DNA from: Elymus sibiricus
Taxonomy: Eukaryota; Streptophyta; Magnoliopsida; Poales; Poaceae
DNA length: 64,000 nt
Assembly (NCBI GenBank): GCA_039707655.1
Contig: CM077665.1
Coordinates: 308,822,486 to 308,886,485 of the forward strand
Direction of reading: 5' to 3'
In this document: in pieces, positions 11,301-24,099 of the stretch
How the letters are laid out: each line of letters starts with the position of its first letter
Position numbering within the stretch: the stretch's first letter is position 1
Position numbers and translations under genes: made by a program
Notes under the pieces: model-generated
Database searches by the model: none
Told to the model about the DNA's origin: nothing
What the model saw: only the letters and a program-made list of their open reading frames with translations

Positions 11301-12524
11301 TGGCGGCGCAAGCTATCGGGCGACGGTGAAAAAGCAACAATAGCATTCGGGCGACCATTTGGAGCGTCCAGGAGTACTCTACGCGTGCGTGCGAAGCGAA
11401 CGGGCCCAGGCGCCTGACCAAAAGGACACTGGGAGGTCGCCGGCGACGAGCTCCCATGGCAGTGGGTTCGATCGTACGATGAATCAAGGCCTAGGGGACG
11501 AAAGCGAGCGTGAGAGAGGGAGGGGAAGGGGCAGGATCTCACAGCGGTCCTTCAGGGGTGCTTAGTGGGCTCGGGGAGGGCTTGACGGCGCCGGAATCGA
11601 AGACGAACGGCGGCGGGCTCCAAGGTTGAAGACGACCCGGAACGGCGATGTAGAGGCTCCCGGCTCACGTGCGTGGTCGAGGAAGAGGGAGACGACAGCG
11701 ACGGAGCGATTGGGCGCGTCGGTGCGGTGCGGGGAGGGTGGTGGCCACGGCTACGCCTCGGCCATGGCGGCGGCGGCGCGGGCGTGTGCGTGAGGAGAGG
11801 TAGGCGGCGCGAGAGGGAGGAAGTGGGGGCGAGCTAGGGTTCGGGGTCGATGCCAGGGTACGGAGTGGGGCTTAAGGACGGCGGGGAGCCGCTGGATGGC
11901 CGCCAGCTCGACGGCTTCGACCGCAGGCGAGCATCGGCTCCCCCACGTCTCCCCTGTTGAACAGGAGGAAGACGATGGGGGGGCTAGGTGGGCTGGTTTG
12001 GCACTTGGGCCGGCACGCCTGAGTGCCCAGGGCACTTAGCCCTTCTGTTTTTATTTATTTTCTATTTACTTTTCTTTTTATTTTTTATTCTGGTTTTTAT
12101 TTGTTTTAATAACAAAAATACATTTGTAAAATATGTGACTTAGCCAAATAACTGTAATGCAATAATACAAAAAAGTTTGAGGACTTTTTGAATTTATTTG
12201 AAATCTGCCAAAAACAAAAGGGCATTTCATTAATTGATAGGCCTGTGTTTTATTTATTTATGAGGCACCAAAACACTTTGCAAAATGTTGGCTACAATTT
12301 TATAATAGCTTGGGGAATATTTGCAACACATGCATGATTTTTAATTCCTGAATTGCAAAACCTTTAAAACCACCTTTCAATGATTTTGAATTGCAAAGGA
12401 ATTTGAATTAGGGTTTGATTCCAACAGTGATCATACTTGGATTAGCAAAATGGATTAGCCTAATCCTCATGTTACTGTAGCTTGATTACAAGGATTACTA
12501 TAGCACTGAATCCAGGGTGTTACA
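8365..12524 (-). repeat. LARD 3' LTR (complete)
   Basis: 4160 bp, plus-strand ends TGTGACGCCCCC and ...CAGGGTGTTACA, i.e. TGTAACACCC...GGCGTCACA on the element's strand. A GC-rich stretch (10970-12030) produces several long chance reading frames in both directions, but none keeps its frame or product in the second LTR. Confidence 0.85.
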
Positions 12525-12538
12525 ACTCTCCCCTACTA
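12525..12538 (-). other. LARD polypurine tract
   Basis: Read on the minus strand this is TAGTAGGGGAGAGT, directly before the LTR start TGTAACACCC. Confidence 0.65.
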
Positions 12539-15500
12539 AAAGAAAGTAGCAATAAGGGGGAAAGTTTGTTTACGAAATTTTAACGAGTCTTCTCGTTCTT
12601 GGGTGCTCTCATCGAAGAGTTTGGTCCTTCTTGTTGATGTATCCATTACTCTGATTCAGGTCAATCTGATGGAGTAGTCATCCGTTCTTCCAGATCTTCA
12701 TCGTCCTACGAATGCGATAAGAGGGAAAAAAACTCTGGAAGACGTATCTCCACAAAGTTGGGCATCTGACGGTGAACTCAGGGAAGAAGACATAAATTAT
12801 TCCTCGAGTTGTAACTCAGGGAATTCATTGAGAGCAAAATGCGATGGTACAAAAGTTTCAAAAGGGTAGGCAATCATTCAATGCCTAATCAGAAGGTGAG
12901 AGGGTTTCAGAGCAACGAAAATAAATATTGCGTCTGATACTAGAATAGATCATCCCTTGGATGGTGGTTTGGGAATTACATACGAAGCCAAGTGCAAATG
13001 ATATTTTGGAAACAAAGATGTACAGGAGAGTTAGGTTTTGATCCTGTGGAACCTGTGGGTTATGGGCCCACCATGCGGGTCAAGAGTAGGAAGAGCGGTG
13101 ACATCTTGCACGGTCATGATAGAAAGAAATGTCAGAGGATAGCTTGTTAGTTATGTTGGCAACAACGTCGGTACCAAGGGCGGGGACGAATAGAACCATT
13201 CTCCTGCTCGTTGAAACGAGGCAGACCAATAGGCAAAGTTCTCGTCCACCGGTGGTTACCGGAATGTTATCAACAATAGTAACAAGGTCTTACTGACAGA
13301 GTTGTTCACCGAGGTGTTTACCTAAGCAGGGAATTACCACTGTTCAGATAAGTTAGATTACAAGAAAGGTTAAACAGACCAATGGAAAGGAAAATGTGTT
13401 TATACCCAAGTATTTGAGTATACCTTTCCCAAAGACAAACAGAACATGATATACGTGACAGGACATCAAGTACATAACCATTTAGGTAAGGGGGGGAGAA
13501 TTCATGATATTACCCATACAATGGCGTTTGGATAATTGATCAAGAAACATTTAGCATTGCGCTTCCAATGTTCTTGTTTATGATTGGAGTATCACAGCCA
13601 TGCTTCGGGGAAGCGTCAACATGGTCATCAGGTAAGGTCAGACGTTGGATACACAAAGGATCCAGCAAGAACAACTTTTAGGATAAAACTTACAATTTCC
13701 TCATGAAAGAATGGCGAACCTTGCTGAACAAGATACTATAACAATAGGTCCTACGGCCAAGTGTGGTAGCCATAACATCACCTTACCGAGTCACGTAGAG
13801 ACCAAAGTTATACTTTTGAAAAAGTTCCAACCATCATATCTGAATGAGATTCAGATCTGGTTGGTGTCAAGATTCTTCAGACTTAGCAGGACTGAGAGGA
13901 AAAAGGATGCAACACAGATATACGAGATGAGGTTGCAAGAGTCTCGAAACGAACGACGGAAGCAAGCCTTGAATCATGTGTTGGATTGCAAGACACATGA
14001 ACACAATGTCAAGGCATTCGTGCCCACATTGAAGTTTTTAGAAAGGAAAGCAATCAAGCTCTGGTTGGGATCCGTCATAGAGGATATCAAAGTTGCATGT
14101 GTAAGTCTGGACTAGTTCTTACGAAGAACTTCTTTTCCCAGATCAAATCAATCAGTGGCTTGGCGTGCTAGGAAATACATATGGAGTGAAGGTAGCAAAT
14201 CTATCAAACCATAGAATACTTCGCACATGCATGAATGAATCAGAACGATTCCAGAGGAAGCGAAACAAAAAATTCTCATAATCACGGTGACAAAAATGCA
14301 CGTGGACTTAGAGAAAAACACTTATTTTATCAAACATATTCTTCATGAGCTAGGCACAAAGATAATGCTTTCAAGGTTTCCAACACTAGCTCAAATGTTC
14401 ATCATGAACCACGAAGAAGATGAGGATGTGGTTGATGGGCTCAGCAACAATTCGTCGAGATTTTCACAAAGATGGGTTACCAGGATTGTGTGAACAAGGT
14501 GGTAGCATTGGTTAAACCAGATGATATAATGAGGTATGCCCGAGGTAAACATCCACAATTAAACATTAATCTAAAGGTGCACCCAAAATCCGGACTGAGT
14601 AGCACAACCAATGTTAGAATGTTGATTCAACAGCCAACACACTAAGAATGGACTTATTGTTCACTAACTCCAAGGTAATAGAGTTGCTATGCCCTAATTG
14701 TTGAACTTACACATCACAGTCCATTCGTCGGTATTCCGGTTAGTAACAACACGGAAACAAGAATGAAAGGTGATGACAAGAAGTATCACTATATCAAGAA
14801 TTCTTAAGACGTGTGCAATCCTCACGACATTCTTGACAAAAGATGGTAATACTCCAAGATAGAACATAACACAAGATGGCTAGCAAGGAATTTTAGGTTC
14901 AACCAAAACATGTCCAAGTCTGCGTTTGGAAGGAAGGCAAGGATGTCGTCAACGACAATACCAATTACCAAGGGGCAAGGATGCTACTTCCCATCATGAA
15001 CTTAATTGATACCCTGGAAGAGCTCAGAATGTTGATGATGATCATGACAAAATCATCGAGAAGTCTCATGAAGATGTAATCGATCAGCGACAACATCAAG
15101 CAAGAAAATGGTGAAGCGAAAGGTTGCCAGAACCACAGATTAGAGTGCTAGCTCAGCATTGAAATTGCCTTTCAAGACAACCAACATGACATTGAAAACT
15201 CGATGTAAGCTTAGTGCACTATTGGAATTGTGTTCCGGGGATGAAGGACACGGATAGCATGGTCAAGCTCTAGCATGACGATGATGATGTAGGTCTAACA
15301 ACTTGGAAAGACATGATCAAGTACAAACTCATAAGCAAAGAAGATTACTAAGAGTTGTTGAATCGCAATGCGTACTTGATTCAGATATCAGTGTCCTTGA
15401 GTGTCCAACAACTCGGAACACGAGGAAACTGGAATCAGTGAAGTATCATAGTTGATGAGGAGCTCATAAGAAGTTATATAGCTCTGCGATATCCTCGAGA

Positions 15501-16947
15501 TACCAGGGATAATACTCGGAGGTAGATCGGAATTAAAGTTTGGACCGATGTATTGATCTGCAGAAGACAAGTGCTCTAACTTGTCTAAGAAAAGGGGATC
15601 GAAAAAGAACAATCATGGTCGGAACCACGATTGCAAAGGACCAAATCACAGATACAAGATCGAATCATACAAAGGGGAAGATTATTGTTACAAGAAGCTT
15701 CTATGATAAGATCAACATTGTTTCCATGGGCACGAGCGCAAAGTTCAAGGTCGACTCCCACTTCATCAATGCATCACCTTCCATTTACTCCTCGCCTTTG
15801 ATGAAGTTGTAGTTTTGAAAGTTTAACTGGCAAAACACCAGAAGAGTATGACTCGTGAAAACTCTTGAGTTCACCCGGATTAAGGAAGGCATAGGTTCAA
15901 CCCAACAGGGCATCTTAAGAACATATACCACAAGCTTCAAGAGTAATTAACACATGTTTGACAACAGAGCATGGCTGACAAAAGCTTAGGATACAACTAA
16001 TCAGAGGGAGAAGACAGAGTTTACCAATGGCATCATGTATCAGGGGAAGAACTCACAAGGATTTTGAATGTGAAGGATGCTGTCGGATAATAACCCAACA
16101 ATGGTTTTGGCATCCCACAAAGAAATCTGATGTGAGTATCGGAACTCAATCAGTGAAAGAAAGAATGCAAGGCATCAGATTATAGAACATCCAAATAATT
16201 CGATGCTTAAATAACCAAAGGAATTAAGATTTCCCAATTGGTGTATCAGAATCAGATGCTCCGATCAAATACAAGTAAGTTGAATGGACTTAGATGGACA
16301 ACCAATCAAAGTTGATTTGTCGAGAACCAACTCATGTTTGGAAAGACATCTGAGCCAGACAGATAATTTATGAGAAACAACCGATGCCTGCGTGCATTCA
16401 CACACAGGTTGAATCATTAAAATCAAATGACAACCACAAAGGATTTAATGAATATTGCTAGACATATGGAATTAACCATAATGCAAGCGGTGAGAAAGGT
16501 TAAGAGCAAAAGGCTAATGAGGATTTCGGAAGATCGAATAGCAATTGGAATGATTTCGTGAAACCCATGACAACTGAGGACGAACGAATCCCCGATAAGC
16601 ATAGAGGGGGTTGATGGTAGAAGGGAATCGCAAGAGCGATGAACACAAGTTCTCGAGAGAACATCAGAGAGTATCTTCGGAGTCTTCTGATGAATCAAGC
16701 CATCATCTGGTATGAGGGGCTCTCTAGGAGGAAGTAGTTACGAGAACCTAGAGTTAGAGTTAGTAAAATATTTAACCCGAATAGAAGAGAGATCAGAACC
16801 AAGAGTAAAGAAGAGGAATAAAAGATCCTAATACCACCCGATTGAGATGTGGGCCCGTAAGCCACACAAAAATGTTAGTAAAAGATTTTCAAGTACTAGA
16901 CTCAACTTCGGCCAAGGAGTTGGAAAGGGGGCTACCTACAGGCAGTC

Positions 16948-16960
16948 GGCTCTGATACCA
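16948..16960 (-). other. LARD primer binding site
   Basis: The reverse complement reads TGGTATCAGAGCC, complementary to the 3' end of initiator tRNA-Met. It lies 3 bp inside the 5' LTR, which fixes the element's orientation as minus. Confidence 0.85.
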
Positions 16961-16963
16961 ACT

Positions 16964-19900
16964 TGTGACGCCCCCAATTTGACCGTACGCTAATCATACA
17001 CGCAAATGCGTACGACCAAGATTAGGGACTCATTGATCGATATCACAACACAACTTTAGACACAAATTAAAGTCATACAGCTTCATATTACAAGACAGGG
17101 GCCTCGAGGGCTCGAATAGATAAGCTCGACAAGCACGAGTCAACAGAAGGATATAATATCTGAGTACAGACATAAGTTAAACAAGTTTTGCCTTAAGAAG
17201 GACAGCACAAACATAACAACAGATCAAAAGAGGCGAGGCCTCCTTCCTGGGAACCTCCTATCCTACTACTGGTCGGGGGCAACCTCCACGTAGTAGTAAG
17301 CTCCAGCGGTGGTGTAGTAGTCATCTTCGGTGTACTCCATCTCCTAGGCTCCATCATCTGAACGCAGTAATCGTATCAAGGGGGAAAGAGAAAGCAAAGC
17401 AGCGGTGAGTACTCATCCTAAGTACTCGCAAGACTGGCATCAGAACTATGCTAAGTATGCATCAGTATCAAGGAAAGGGGTTATATCTGGGCTGACTGCA
17501 GAATAGCAAGAATGAGGGGGAAGGCCTAATCCTATCAAAGACTAGCATCTTCAACATCTTGCAGCATTAGAAGAGAGTAGACTGATAACTCATAAATAGC
17601 AATATTATTGTAGCAAGTTTTATTAAGTAACCACGCCCAGAGATCCTTCCTCGACTCCCTGCGAGAAAGCAATCTCGGAGCCAACATTTTATTTCAAGTC
17701 ACCACTTTTATTTATATTAGATCGGGATACAACTCCAAGTCGTCCTGTTACCGTGGACACGGCTATTCGAATAGTTAATTTCATCCCTGCAGGGGTGCAC
17801 CACGTTTTAAATCACGCTTGATAACCATTGGCCGGAAACACTTTCCTAGGTCATGCCCGGCCTCGGAGATCAACACGTCGTCGCCCTACCTAAGCTCAAC
17901 AGAGAGGCCAGCCCGCCGGTCTAAATCCTAAGCGTGCAGGGGTCATGGGCCCACTCACCCTTTGCACTCCTTCACGATGCAAGGGCGGCCGAGGTCAGTC
18001 CTAGCACACTCTAATACAAGATCAGTGCCGTCGCAGACCACTCGGGCGCGCGTCGCTCCATTGCTGACGTCCGAAGAGCTTCGGCTGATACAACGACGCC
18101 GTGTACCCATAACTTCTCCCACGTGAAGGTTAGTGCGAAAAGGTCAAAGGACCAACTCAGATCAAATACCCAAACCATTAGCATTTTGTTAATTGCGGTG
18201 ACGAGCGCGATACATGATATGTGGTCTCGTCGCCCCATCTCGAGGTCTTATGGCAAGGGCCAAGAATGCCCGGCCACGCCCCGTCGTATTACACCAACAC
18301 CCTCCGGTCTTCTAGACCTCATCATGTATCAACGGTAAAGTAAAAGTAATAGTGTGTATATAACACCAAGGGGGAAACCCGAGGAATTAACCTCAAAGAA
18401 TCCCACCCGATGTAACCATCAAGGTGACCAGAGAGGATTCACCCTTGATGGTCTACGCTTTAGGGGTTGCACAACAGAGTCGTCGTCGGGGGTGGTGAAG
18501 GAGGAATCACCCTCGACAACCATGACCGACTAGCTGCAGTACAGAGTTAGCATCATGAGTACTTCACGAGGTGTCACCCTCGGTACTCGATAGTGGCTCC
18601 GCGGAGTCATACAACTAAGGGGGGTGCAGTCAATGTGACGGTCCTGCCTCGTCGATCATGATGATCGAGTAACTGATATTTAAAGCAGGGCAACTGGGAC
18701 TAAGGGGTCATAGGGGATTCACTGATCAACCTATACTAAGCAGTTGATGCAACAATAGGTACAGTAGCAGTTTATCAAAAGCAGGCTATGCATCAGAATA
18801 GGAGCTATATACAACAGTAGCAAAATCTAATGCAAGCATGAGAGAGAAAGAATGGGCGATATCGGAATGCTCAAGGGGAGTTTGCTTGCCTTGCTGCTCT
18901 GCTGCAAAGGCCTGATCGTCAGTGTCGTAGTCGTACCCGACAGCAGTGTCAGTCTCGGGGTCTACCGGTAAGAAGAGGGGGAGAAACAATAAATACAAAG
19001 CAGACAAATGCAACATGATGCATGACATGGCAATATGCAGTGCTAGGCATGAGCTAATGCAGTACTACACGTCACAGATGTGGCGGGACAATATCTGACG
19101 ATATTTCCCGGGTCTCGGGCTACTACCGGACAGATGAAAACGATGGAAAAGCTTCATGTTCGTCATGATAGGAGCACGTGACAGACGAACGGACAGCGTA
19201 TTCGGATCCGTGGGATTTTTCTGAGCAACTTTCATATATAAATTATTTTCATCTGAGTTATAGATTATTTTATATTAATTTTCAAAGTTTTATTAATATT
19301 CTGGAATTAAACAGATTTAATTTAATTCAAAAATTCAATTATGACATCAGCATGATGTCATGCTGACATCAGTAGTCAACCCAGTTGCCTCAGGTCAAAC
19401 CTGACAGCTCGGCCCCACCTGTCATGGACAGTGGGCTAACAGAGTTTTAAATTAAACTAAAACAGATTAATTAGAGGGGCGGGTCCCACCTGTAAGTGAC
19501 TATTTAGGTTAAATTAATTATCAAATTTAAACTAACAGTTTTCAGTTAACACTAATTAAACTGGGACCACATGTCATGGGCCCAGGTGGAGGGCACCCAC
19601 TTGGCAGTGACTAGGGCCAGCCCAATCAGCCTGTTGACCAGGTCAACTGGTCAACTAGGGAGGCAGGGCCACTGGCAGGGTCATTGGTGGGTGGCCCCAG
19701 CCGGCCACAACGGCTCTGTGACCAGAGTTGCGCCGGTGACGTTCCGGCGAGCTCCCGAAACGCCGGTAGGGGTCGGAAATGGAGCTCCGGTCACCATTTC
19801 GAGCGCCGCGACCATCTACGGGACGCTGGCGGTGGCGCGCATCGAACTACGCCGTCAGCAGCGCCAGTGGGGGTTGGTAGGGGCATCGACGACGAGCCGT

Positions 19901-20982
19901 GGCGGCGCAAGCTCTCGGGCGACGATGAAAAAGCAACAACAGCACGCGGGCGACCATTTGGAGCGTGCAGGAGTACTCTACACGTGCGTGCGAAGCGAAC
20001 GGGCCCAGGCGCCTGACCAAAAGGTCACTGGGAGGTCGCCGGCGATGAGCTCCCGCGGCGGTGGGTTCGGTCGTACGATGAATCAAGGCCTAGGGGACGA
20101 AAGCGAGCGCGAGAGAGGGAGGGGAAGGGGCAGGATCTCACAGCGGTCTTGCAGGGGTGCTTAGTGGGCTCGGGGAGGGCTTGACGGCGCCGGAATCGAG
20201 GATGAACGACGGCGGGCTCCAAGGTTGAAGACGACGCGGGACGGCGATGTAGAGGCTCCCGGCTCACGTGCGTGGTCGAGGGAGAGGGAGACGACGGCGA
20301 CGGAGCGATTGGGCACGTCGGTGCGGTGCGGGGAGGGTGGTGGCTGCGGCTACACGTCGGCCATGGCGGCGGCGCGGGCGTGTGCGCGAGGAGAGGCAGG
20401 CGGCGCGAGAGGGAGGAAGTGGGGGCAAGCTAGGGTTCGGGGTCGACGTCGGGGTGCGGAGGAGGGCTTAAGGACGGCGGGGAGCCGCTAGATGGCCGCC
20501 AGCTCGACGGCTTTGGCCGCTGGCGAGCATCGGCTCCCCCACGTCTCCCCTGTTGAACAGGAGGAAGACGATGGGGGGGCTAGGTGGGCTCGGTTGGCAC
20601 TTGGGCCAACAGGCCTAAGTGCCCAGGGCACTTAGCCCTTCTATTTTTATTTATTTTCTGTTTGCTTTTCTTTTTATTTTTGATTCTGGTTTTTATTTGT
20701 TTTAATAACAAAAATACATTTGTAAAATATGTGACTGAGCCCAATAACTGTAATGCAATAATTGGTAGTGCCACAAAAAGTTTGAGGACTTTTTGAATTT
20801 ATTTGAAATCTGCCAAAAACAAAAGGGCATTTCATTAATTGATAGGCCTCTGTTTTATTTATTTATGAGGCACCAAAACACTTTGCAAAATGTTGGCTAT
20901 AATTTTATAATAGCTAGGGGAATATTTGCAACACATGCATGATTTTTAATTCCTGAATTGCAAAACCTGTAAAACCACCTGC
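16964..20982 (-). repeat. LARD 5' LTR, truncated
   Basis: Homologous to 8365-12524 until about 20982 (shared AAAACCACCT); the sequence then switches to gag-coding sequence of element B. About 150 bp of LTR start is missing. Confidence 0.8.
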
Positions 20983-22441
20983 CAATCCTAAGTTTGCTAC
21001 TTCATCTATCTTTGTTACCGATAAGGATTATGAATTCTTTGTCGACCCAAAGTTGATTACTTTGGTTGAATCTGATCCTTTCCATGGCTATGAAACTGAA
21101 ACTGTAGTGGCACATCTTACTAAGTTGAATGATATAGCCACCCTCTTTGCTCATGATGAGAAGATTCGCTACTACTATATTCTCAAATTATTTCCGTTCT
21201 CATTAAAGGGTGATGCTAAGATATGGTACAATACTCTTTCTCCTGGTTGTGTGCGTAGTCCCCAGGATATGATTTATTACTTCTCGGAAAAAATATTTTC
21301 CTACTCATAAGAAACAAGCTGACTTACAGGAAATATTTAACTTTGTGCAAATTGAAGAAAAGAGTCTCCCACAAGCTTGGGGGAGGCTTCTCCAATTGCT
21401 TAATGCTTTGCCTGATCACCCTCTTAAGAAAAACGAAATAGTTGATATCTTCTATAATGGACTAACTGATGCTTCTAGGGACTTCCTAGATAGTTGTGCT
21501 GGTTGTGTTTTCAGGGAACGAACTATTGAACAAGCCGAGGAACTATTGAATAATATATTGAAGAATTATGATGTTTGGACTCTCCCTGAACCACCACCTA
21601 AATCCACTCCGAAGAAGAGGGGTATCTTATTTCTCAGTCCCGAATATATGCAGGAGGCAAAAAAATGTATGAAGGAAAAAAAGGTATTAAAGTTGAGGAT
21701 GTTAAGAATTTATCACCTATTGAAGAAATACATGGCCTTGACACACCACCACCTCCACAGGTGGTAGAGGTAAATTCTTTATTAAAGTTTGATGAAAGTG
21801 ATATCCCTTACAATAAATATCCTAGTCAGTGCTTATATGAGTTTGATAACTACATTATGAAACAAGATAACTCCAATGCAAATGTTCTGAAACAATTGAA
21901 ATATAATTCTGATATGATTGCTCTCTTGAGTGACTTGTTATTTAGAATTAGTATTTATGTTAGAGGTGTAGGAAAACATGCCTCTATGGTTCAAACCCAG
22001 TTAGAACAAGTTGCTAAATCTCAAAAATAATTGCTTGATGAAATGAATAATAATATGAATGATTTTGCTGCTAGAGTAGTAACTAGAGGAGGTAGAATGA
22101 CCCAAGAACCTCTTTATCCTGAAGGTCATCCAAAAAGAATTGAATAAGACTCTCAGAGAATTAATACTGATGCACCTAGTCCTTCTAAAAAGAAAAAGAA
22201 AAATGATGGGACCTTGCATACCTCTAGTGAACCTGAGATAGAAAAACCTCCTAAAGATAATGATGTCTCTATTTCTGATGCTGAAACTCACTATGGTAAT
22301 GAACATTCACCTAGTGATAATGAAAATGATAATGATAATGTTCATGAAGATACTCAACCGAACAATGATAAAGAACCAGATAATGGTGTTGAAATAGAAC
22401 CTGCTGTTGATCTTGATAACCCACAACCTAAAAATAAATGA
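20983..22441 (+). pseudogene. gag remnant of element B
   Basis: Gag-like coding sequence spread over several frames: ESDPFHGYETETVVAHLTKL ... FPFSLKGDAKIWYNTL (21053-21310), SFPQAWGRLLQLLNALPDHP-like sequence (21345-21767), then an Asp/Asn/Glu-rich C-terminal part with a lysine run near 22190-22200 and a stop at 22439. The PFSLKGDAKIWYNTL motif is typical of plant gypsy gag (Retrotrans_gag). Frameshifts occur near 21300 and 21700 and stops at 22028, 22145 and 22439. The N-terminus was lost with the 5' leader at the LARD junction, so the capsid protein cannot be made. No CCHC knuckle is visible. Confidence 0.75.
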
Positions 22442-22459
22442 TATGATAAAAGAGACTTT

Positions 22460-23275
22460 GTGGCTAGGAAACATGGTAAAGAAAGAGAGCCATGGGTTCA
22501 GAAACCCATGCCCTTTCCACCTAAACCATTTAAGAAAAAGGATGATGAAGAATTTCAACGCTTTGCTGAAATGATTAGGCCAGTCTTTTTGCGCACCCGC
22601 TTAACTGATATTTTAAAGATGGCCCCTTATGCAAAATACATGAAAGACATCATCACTAATAAAAGAAAGATACATGAAGCTGAAATCTCCACCATGCTTG
22701 CTAATTATTCTTTTAAGGATGGAGTACCTAAAAAACTTGGAGATCCTAGAATACCAACTATACCTTGCTCCATTAGAAGAAATTATGTCAAAACTGCCTT
22801 GTGTGATTTGGGAGCTGGTGCTAGTGTTATGCCTTTCTCTTTGTATAAGAGACTTGATTTGAATAAACTCACATCTACTGAAATATCATTGCAAATGGCT
22901 GACAAATCAACTGCCATACCTATCGGTATTTGTGAGGATGTGTCCGTTGTTGTTGCAAATTTTACTATATTAACAGACTTTGTTATTCTTGATATGCCCA
23001 AGGACGACAACATGTCGATTATCCTTGGTAGGCCCTTTTTGAATACTGCAGGGGCTGTTATTGATTGGAATAAAAGCAAAGTCACTTTTCATATCAATGG
23101 TAATGAGCATATGGTGCACTTTCCGAAGAAACAATTCCAAGTGAATGGTATAAATGTTATTGAAGAATCTCCGACACTCACTATTGGAAGTTTTCAACTA
23201 CCTCTACCTACTGCCAAAAAGAAATATGACATACTTATTGTTGGGGATATGCATATCCCCATTGAGGTAACTTAG
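22460..23275 (+). CDS. Retropepsin-like aspartic protease domain of element B
   Basis: A 271-codon open frame. The first 100 residues are a basic gag-protease linker (KPMPFPPKPFKKKDDEEFQR). The retropepsin core follows: IPCSIRRNYVKTALCDLGAGASVMP, where the catalytic D-S/T-G is D-L-G. Farther on comes the flap/ILGRPFL region, DDNMSIILGRPFLNTAGAVID. In gypsy elements this domain cuts the polyprotein, acting as a dimer in the virus-like particle. DLGAGAS in place of D-S/T-G is common in Athila-lineage copies, so I do not call it inactive from that alone. It is the longest intact reading frame of B, ends at PIEVT-stop and is not followed by reverse transcriptase. Originally it was fused to gag; the ATG at 22460 is internal. 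Confidence 0.8.
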   Translation: MARKHGKEREPWVQKPMPFPPKPFKKKDDEEFQRFAEMIRPVFLRTRLTDILKMAPYAKYMKDIITNKRKIHEAEISTMLANYSFKDGVPKKLGDPRIPTIPCSIRRNYVKTALCDLGAGASVMPFSLYKRLDLNKLTSTEISLQMADKSTAIPIGICEDVSVVVANFTILTDFVILDMPKDDNMSIILGRPFLNTAGAVIDWNKSKVTFHINGNEHMVHFPKKQFQVNGINVIEESPTLTIGSFQLPLPTAKKKYDILIVGDMHIPIEVT

Positions 23276-24099
23276 TGTTTTACGAAAGTTCTTCGGTTTC
23301 ATGCTAATCGGAAGTGGTAGTTAATAAGACTTGATCAACCTTATTAATGGATCATTTTTGAGAGGTATGAAGTTGATGAATCTAGTAGGCACAACCTTCT
23401 GCTCCCACCTTTTGTTTTTTTATTCTTCTTAGTCAAATGAAATAAAATGTCATGTTTATCTTGTTTTCTGTTTTCTCCGTGCAATAAAAAATGACCCAAA
23501 AATAAAAGTTCTCATAATGTTCTGAAAATTTAACACGATTTTTTTCTGAATATTTCTGAATTTCTGGTGCAAATAACATCAGAGGGGGGTGCACCTGGTG
23601 CCCACAAGACACCAGGGCGCGCCAGCATCCCCAGGCGCGCCCTGGTGGGTTGTGGTCCCCACGTGGGTCCCCTCACTTATCCCTTCAGCCCATTCCTTCT
23701 CCTACCTCCAGAAAAATCACCATAGCTCTCACTCCCGTGTTCTTGCTCTCAAACCCGCGGATTTTGATCTCTTTGCTTGAAGCTTCGTTTCCGAAACTGT
23801 TTTTGGGGATTGCTACTTGGTATGTGACTCATCCATTGCTCCAATTAGTTTTTGATTTAGTGGTTTATTTTTAGAATATTTAGCTACTCTTGGTGCTGCT
23901 GTAGATGGGCTTGCATGTTGAATTCTTAGAGTTCTAAGTAGTTTGAATGCTTAATATGGCCTCTATGCATCCTTAGGAGTGGTTGCTATCAATCTTACGA
24001 AGTTTTGTTCACAAAAAATTTGTTGACTAAAATTTTCAGAAATTTAATTATAGGAATAAGATTGATTTCTTTACGAAGTTTTCCTCCAAGAAGAATGCT
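23276..24099 (+). promoter_or_regulatory. U3-like internal region of element B, possible second promoter
   Basis: Non-coding. Bases 23490-23700 read in the same order as an LTR U3: AAATAAAAGTTCTCA, a GGGGGTGC stretch, then a perfect 14-bp inverted repeat (23610-23623 / 23634-23647, CACCAGGGCGCGCC) and CTGGTGGGTTGTG, followed by a C/T-rich leader-like part with CCTCCAG. The same series occurs in the B LTR at 7530-7690. Its place upstream of the ORF1-like gene suggests an internal promoter; no clear TATA box was found. Confidence 0.45.
23610..23647. repeat. Perfect GC-rich inverted repeat
   Basis: 14-bp arms CACCAGGGCGCGCC / GGCGCGCCCTGGTG around a 10-bp loop. This is the best-preserved member of the hairpin series also found in the LTRs of A and B. 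Confidence 0.85.

Larger units (their letters stand above)
12525..16963 (-). other. LARD internal domain, no coding capacity seen
   Basis: 4.4 kb with short open frames only. The longest (plus strand 13711-14115, 134 codons) runs against the element's direction, has low-complexity composition and no family I recognise. A minus frame at 16423-16698 (91 codons) is equally featureless. LARD interiors are known to be conserved non-coding RNA; that would fit, but I cannot test folding here. Confidence 0.6.
8365..20982 (-). mobile_element. LARD-type gypsy derivative (long LTRs, non-coding interior)
   Basis: On the minus strand: truncated 5' LTR (about 20982 to 16964), primer site TGGTATCAGAGCC (rc of 16948-16960), a non-coding interior of 4439 bp (16963 to 12525), a purine tract TAGTAGGGGAGAGT, and a full 4160-bp 3' LTR (12524 to 8365) running from TGTAACACCC to GGCGTCACA. 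LTRs over 4 kb around an interior of about 4 kb without gag-pol fit LARDs such as Sukkula/Erika; the exact family is not resolved. By eye the first 395 bp of the two LTRs differ at about 19 sites (roughly 5%). The right end is truncated by about 150 bp, so the target duplication is lost. Confidence 0.75.

Noticed and set aside
10972..11565. Long open frames on both strands (for example 10972-11343 plus, 11081-11542 minus), repeated at 19571-20164
   Set aside because: They lie in the GC-rich part of the LARD LTR. The frames are of different length in the two LTRs, overlap antisense, and show Ala/Arg/Pro-rich composition without a domain.
13711..14115. 134-codon open frame in the LARD interior
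   Set aside because: Opposite to the element's direction, no motif recognised, no supporting neighbour; probably chance.
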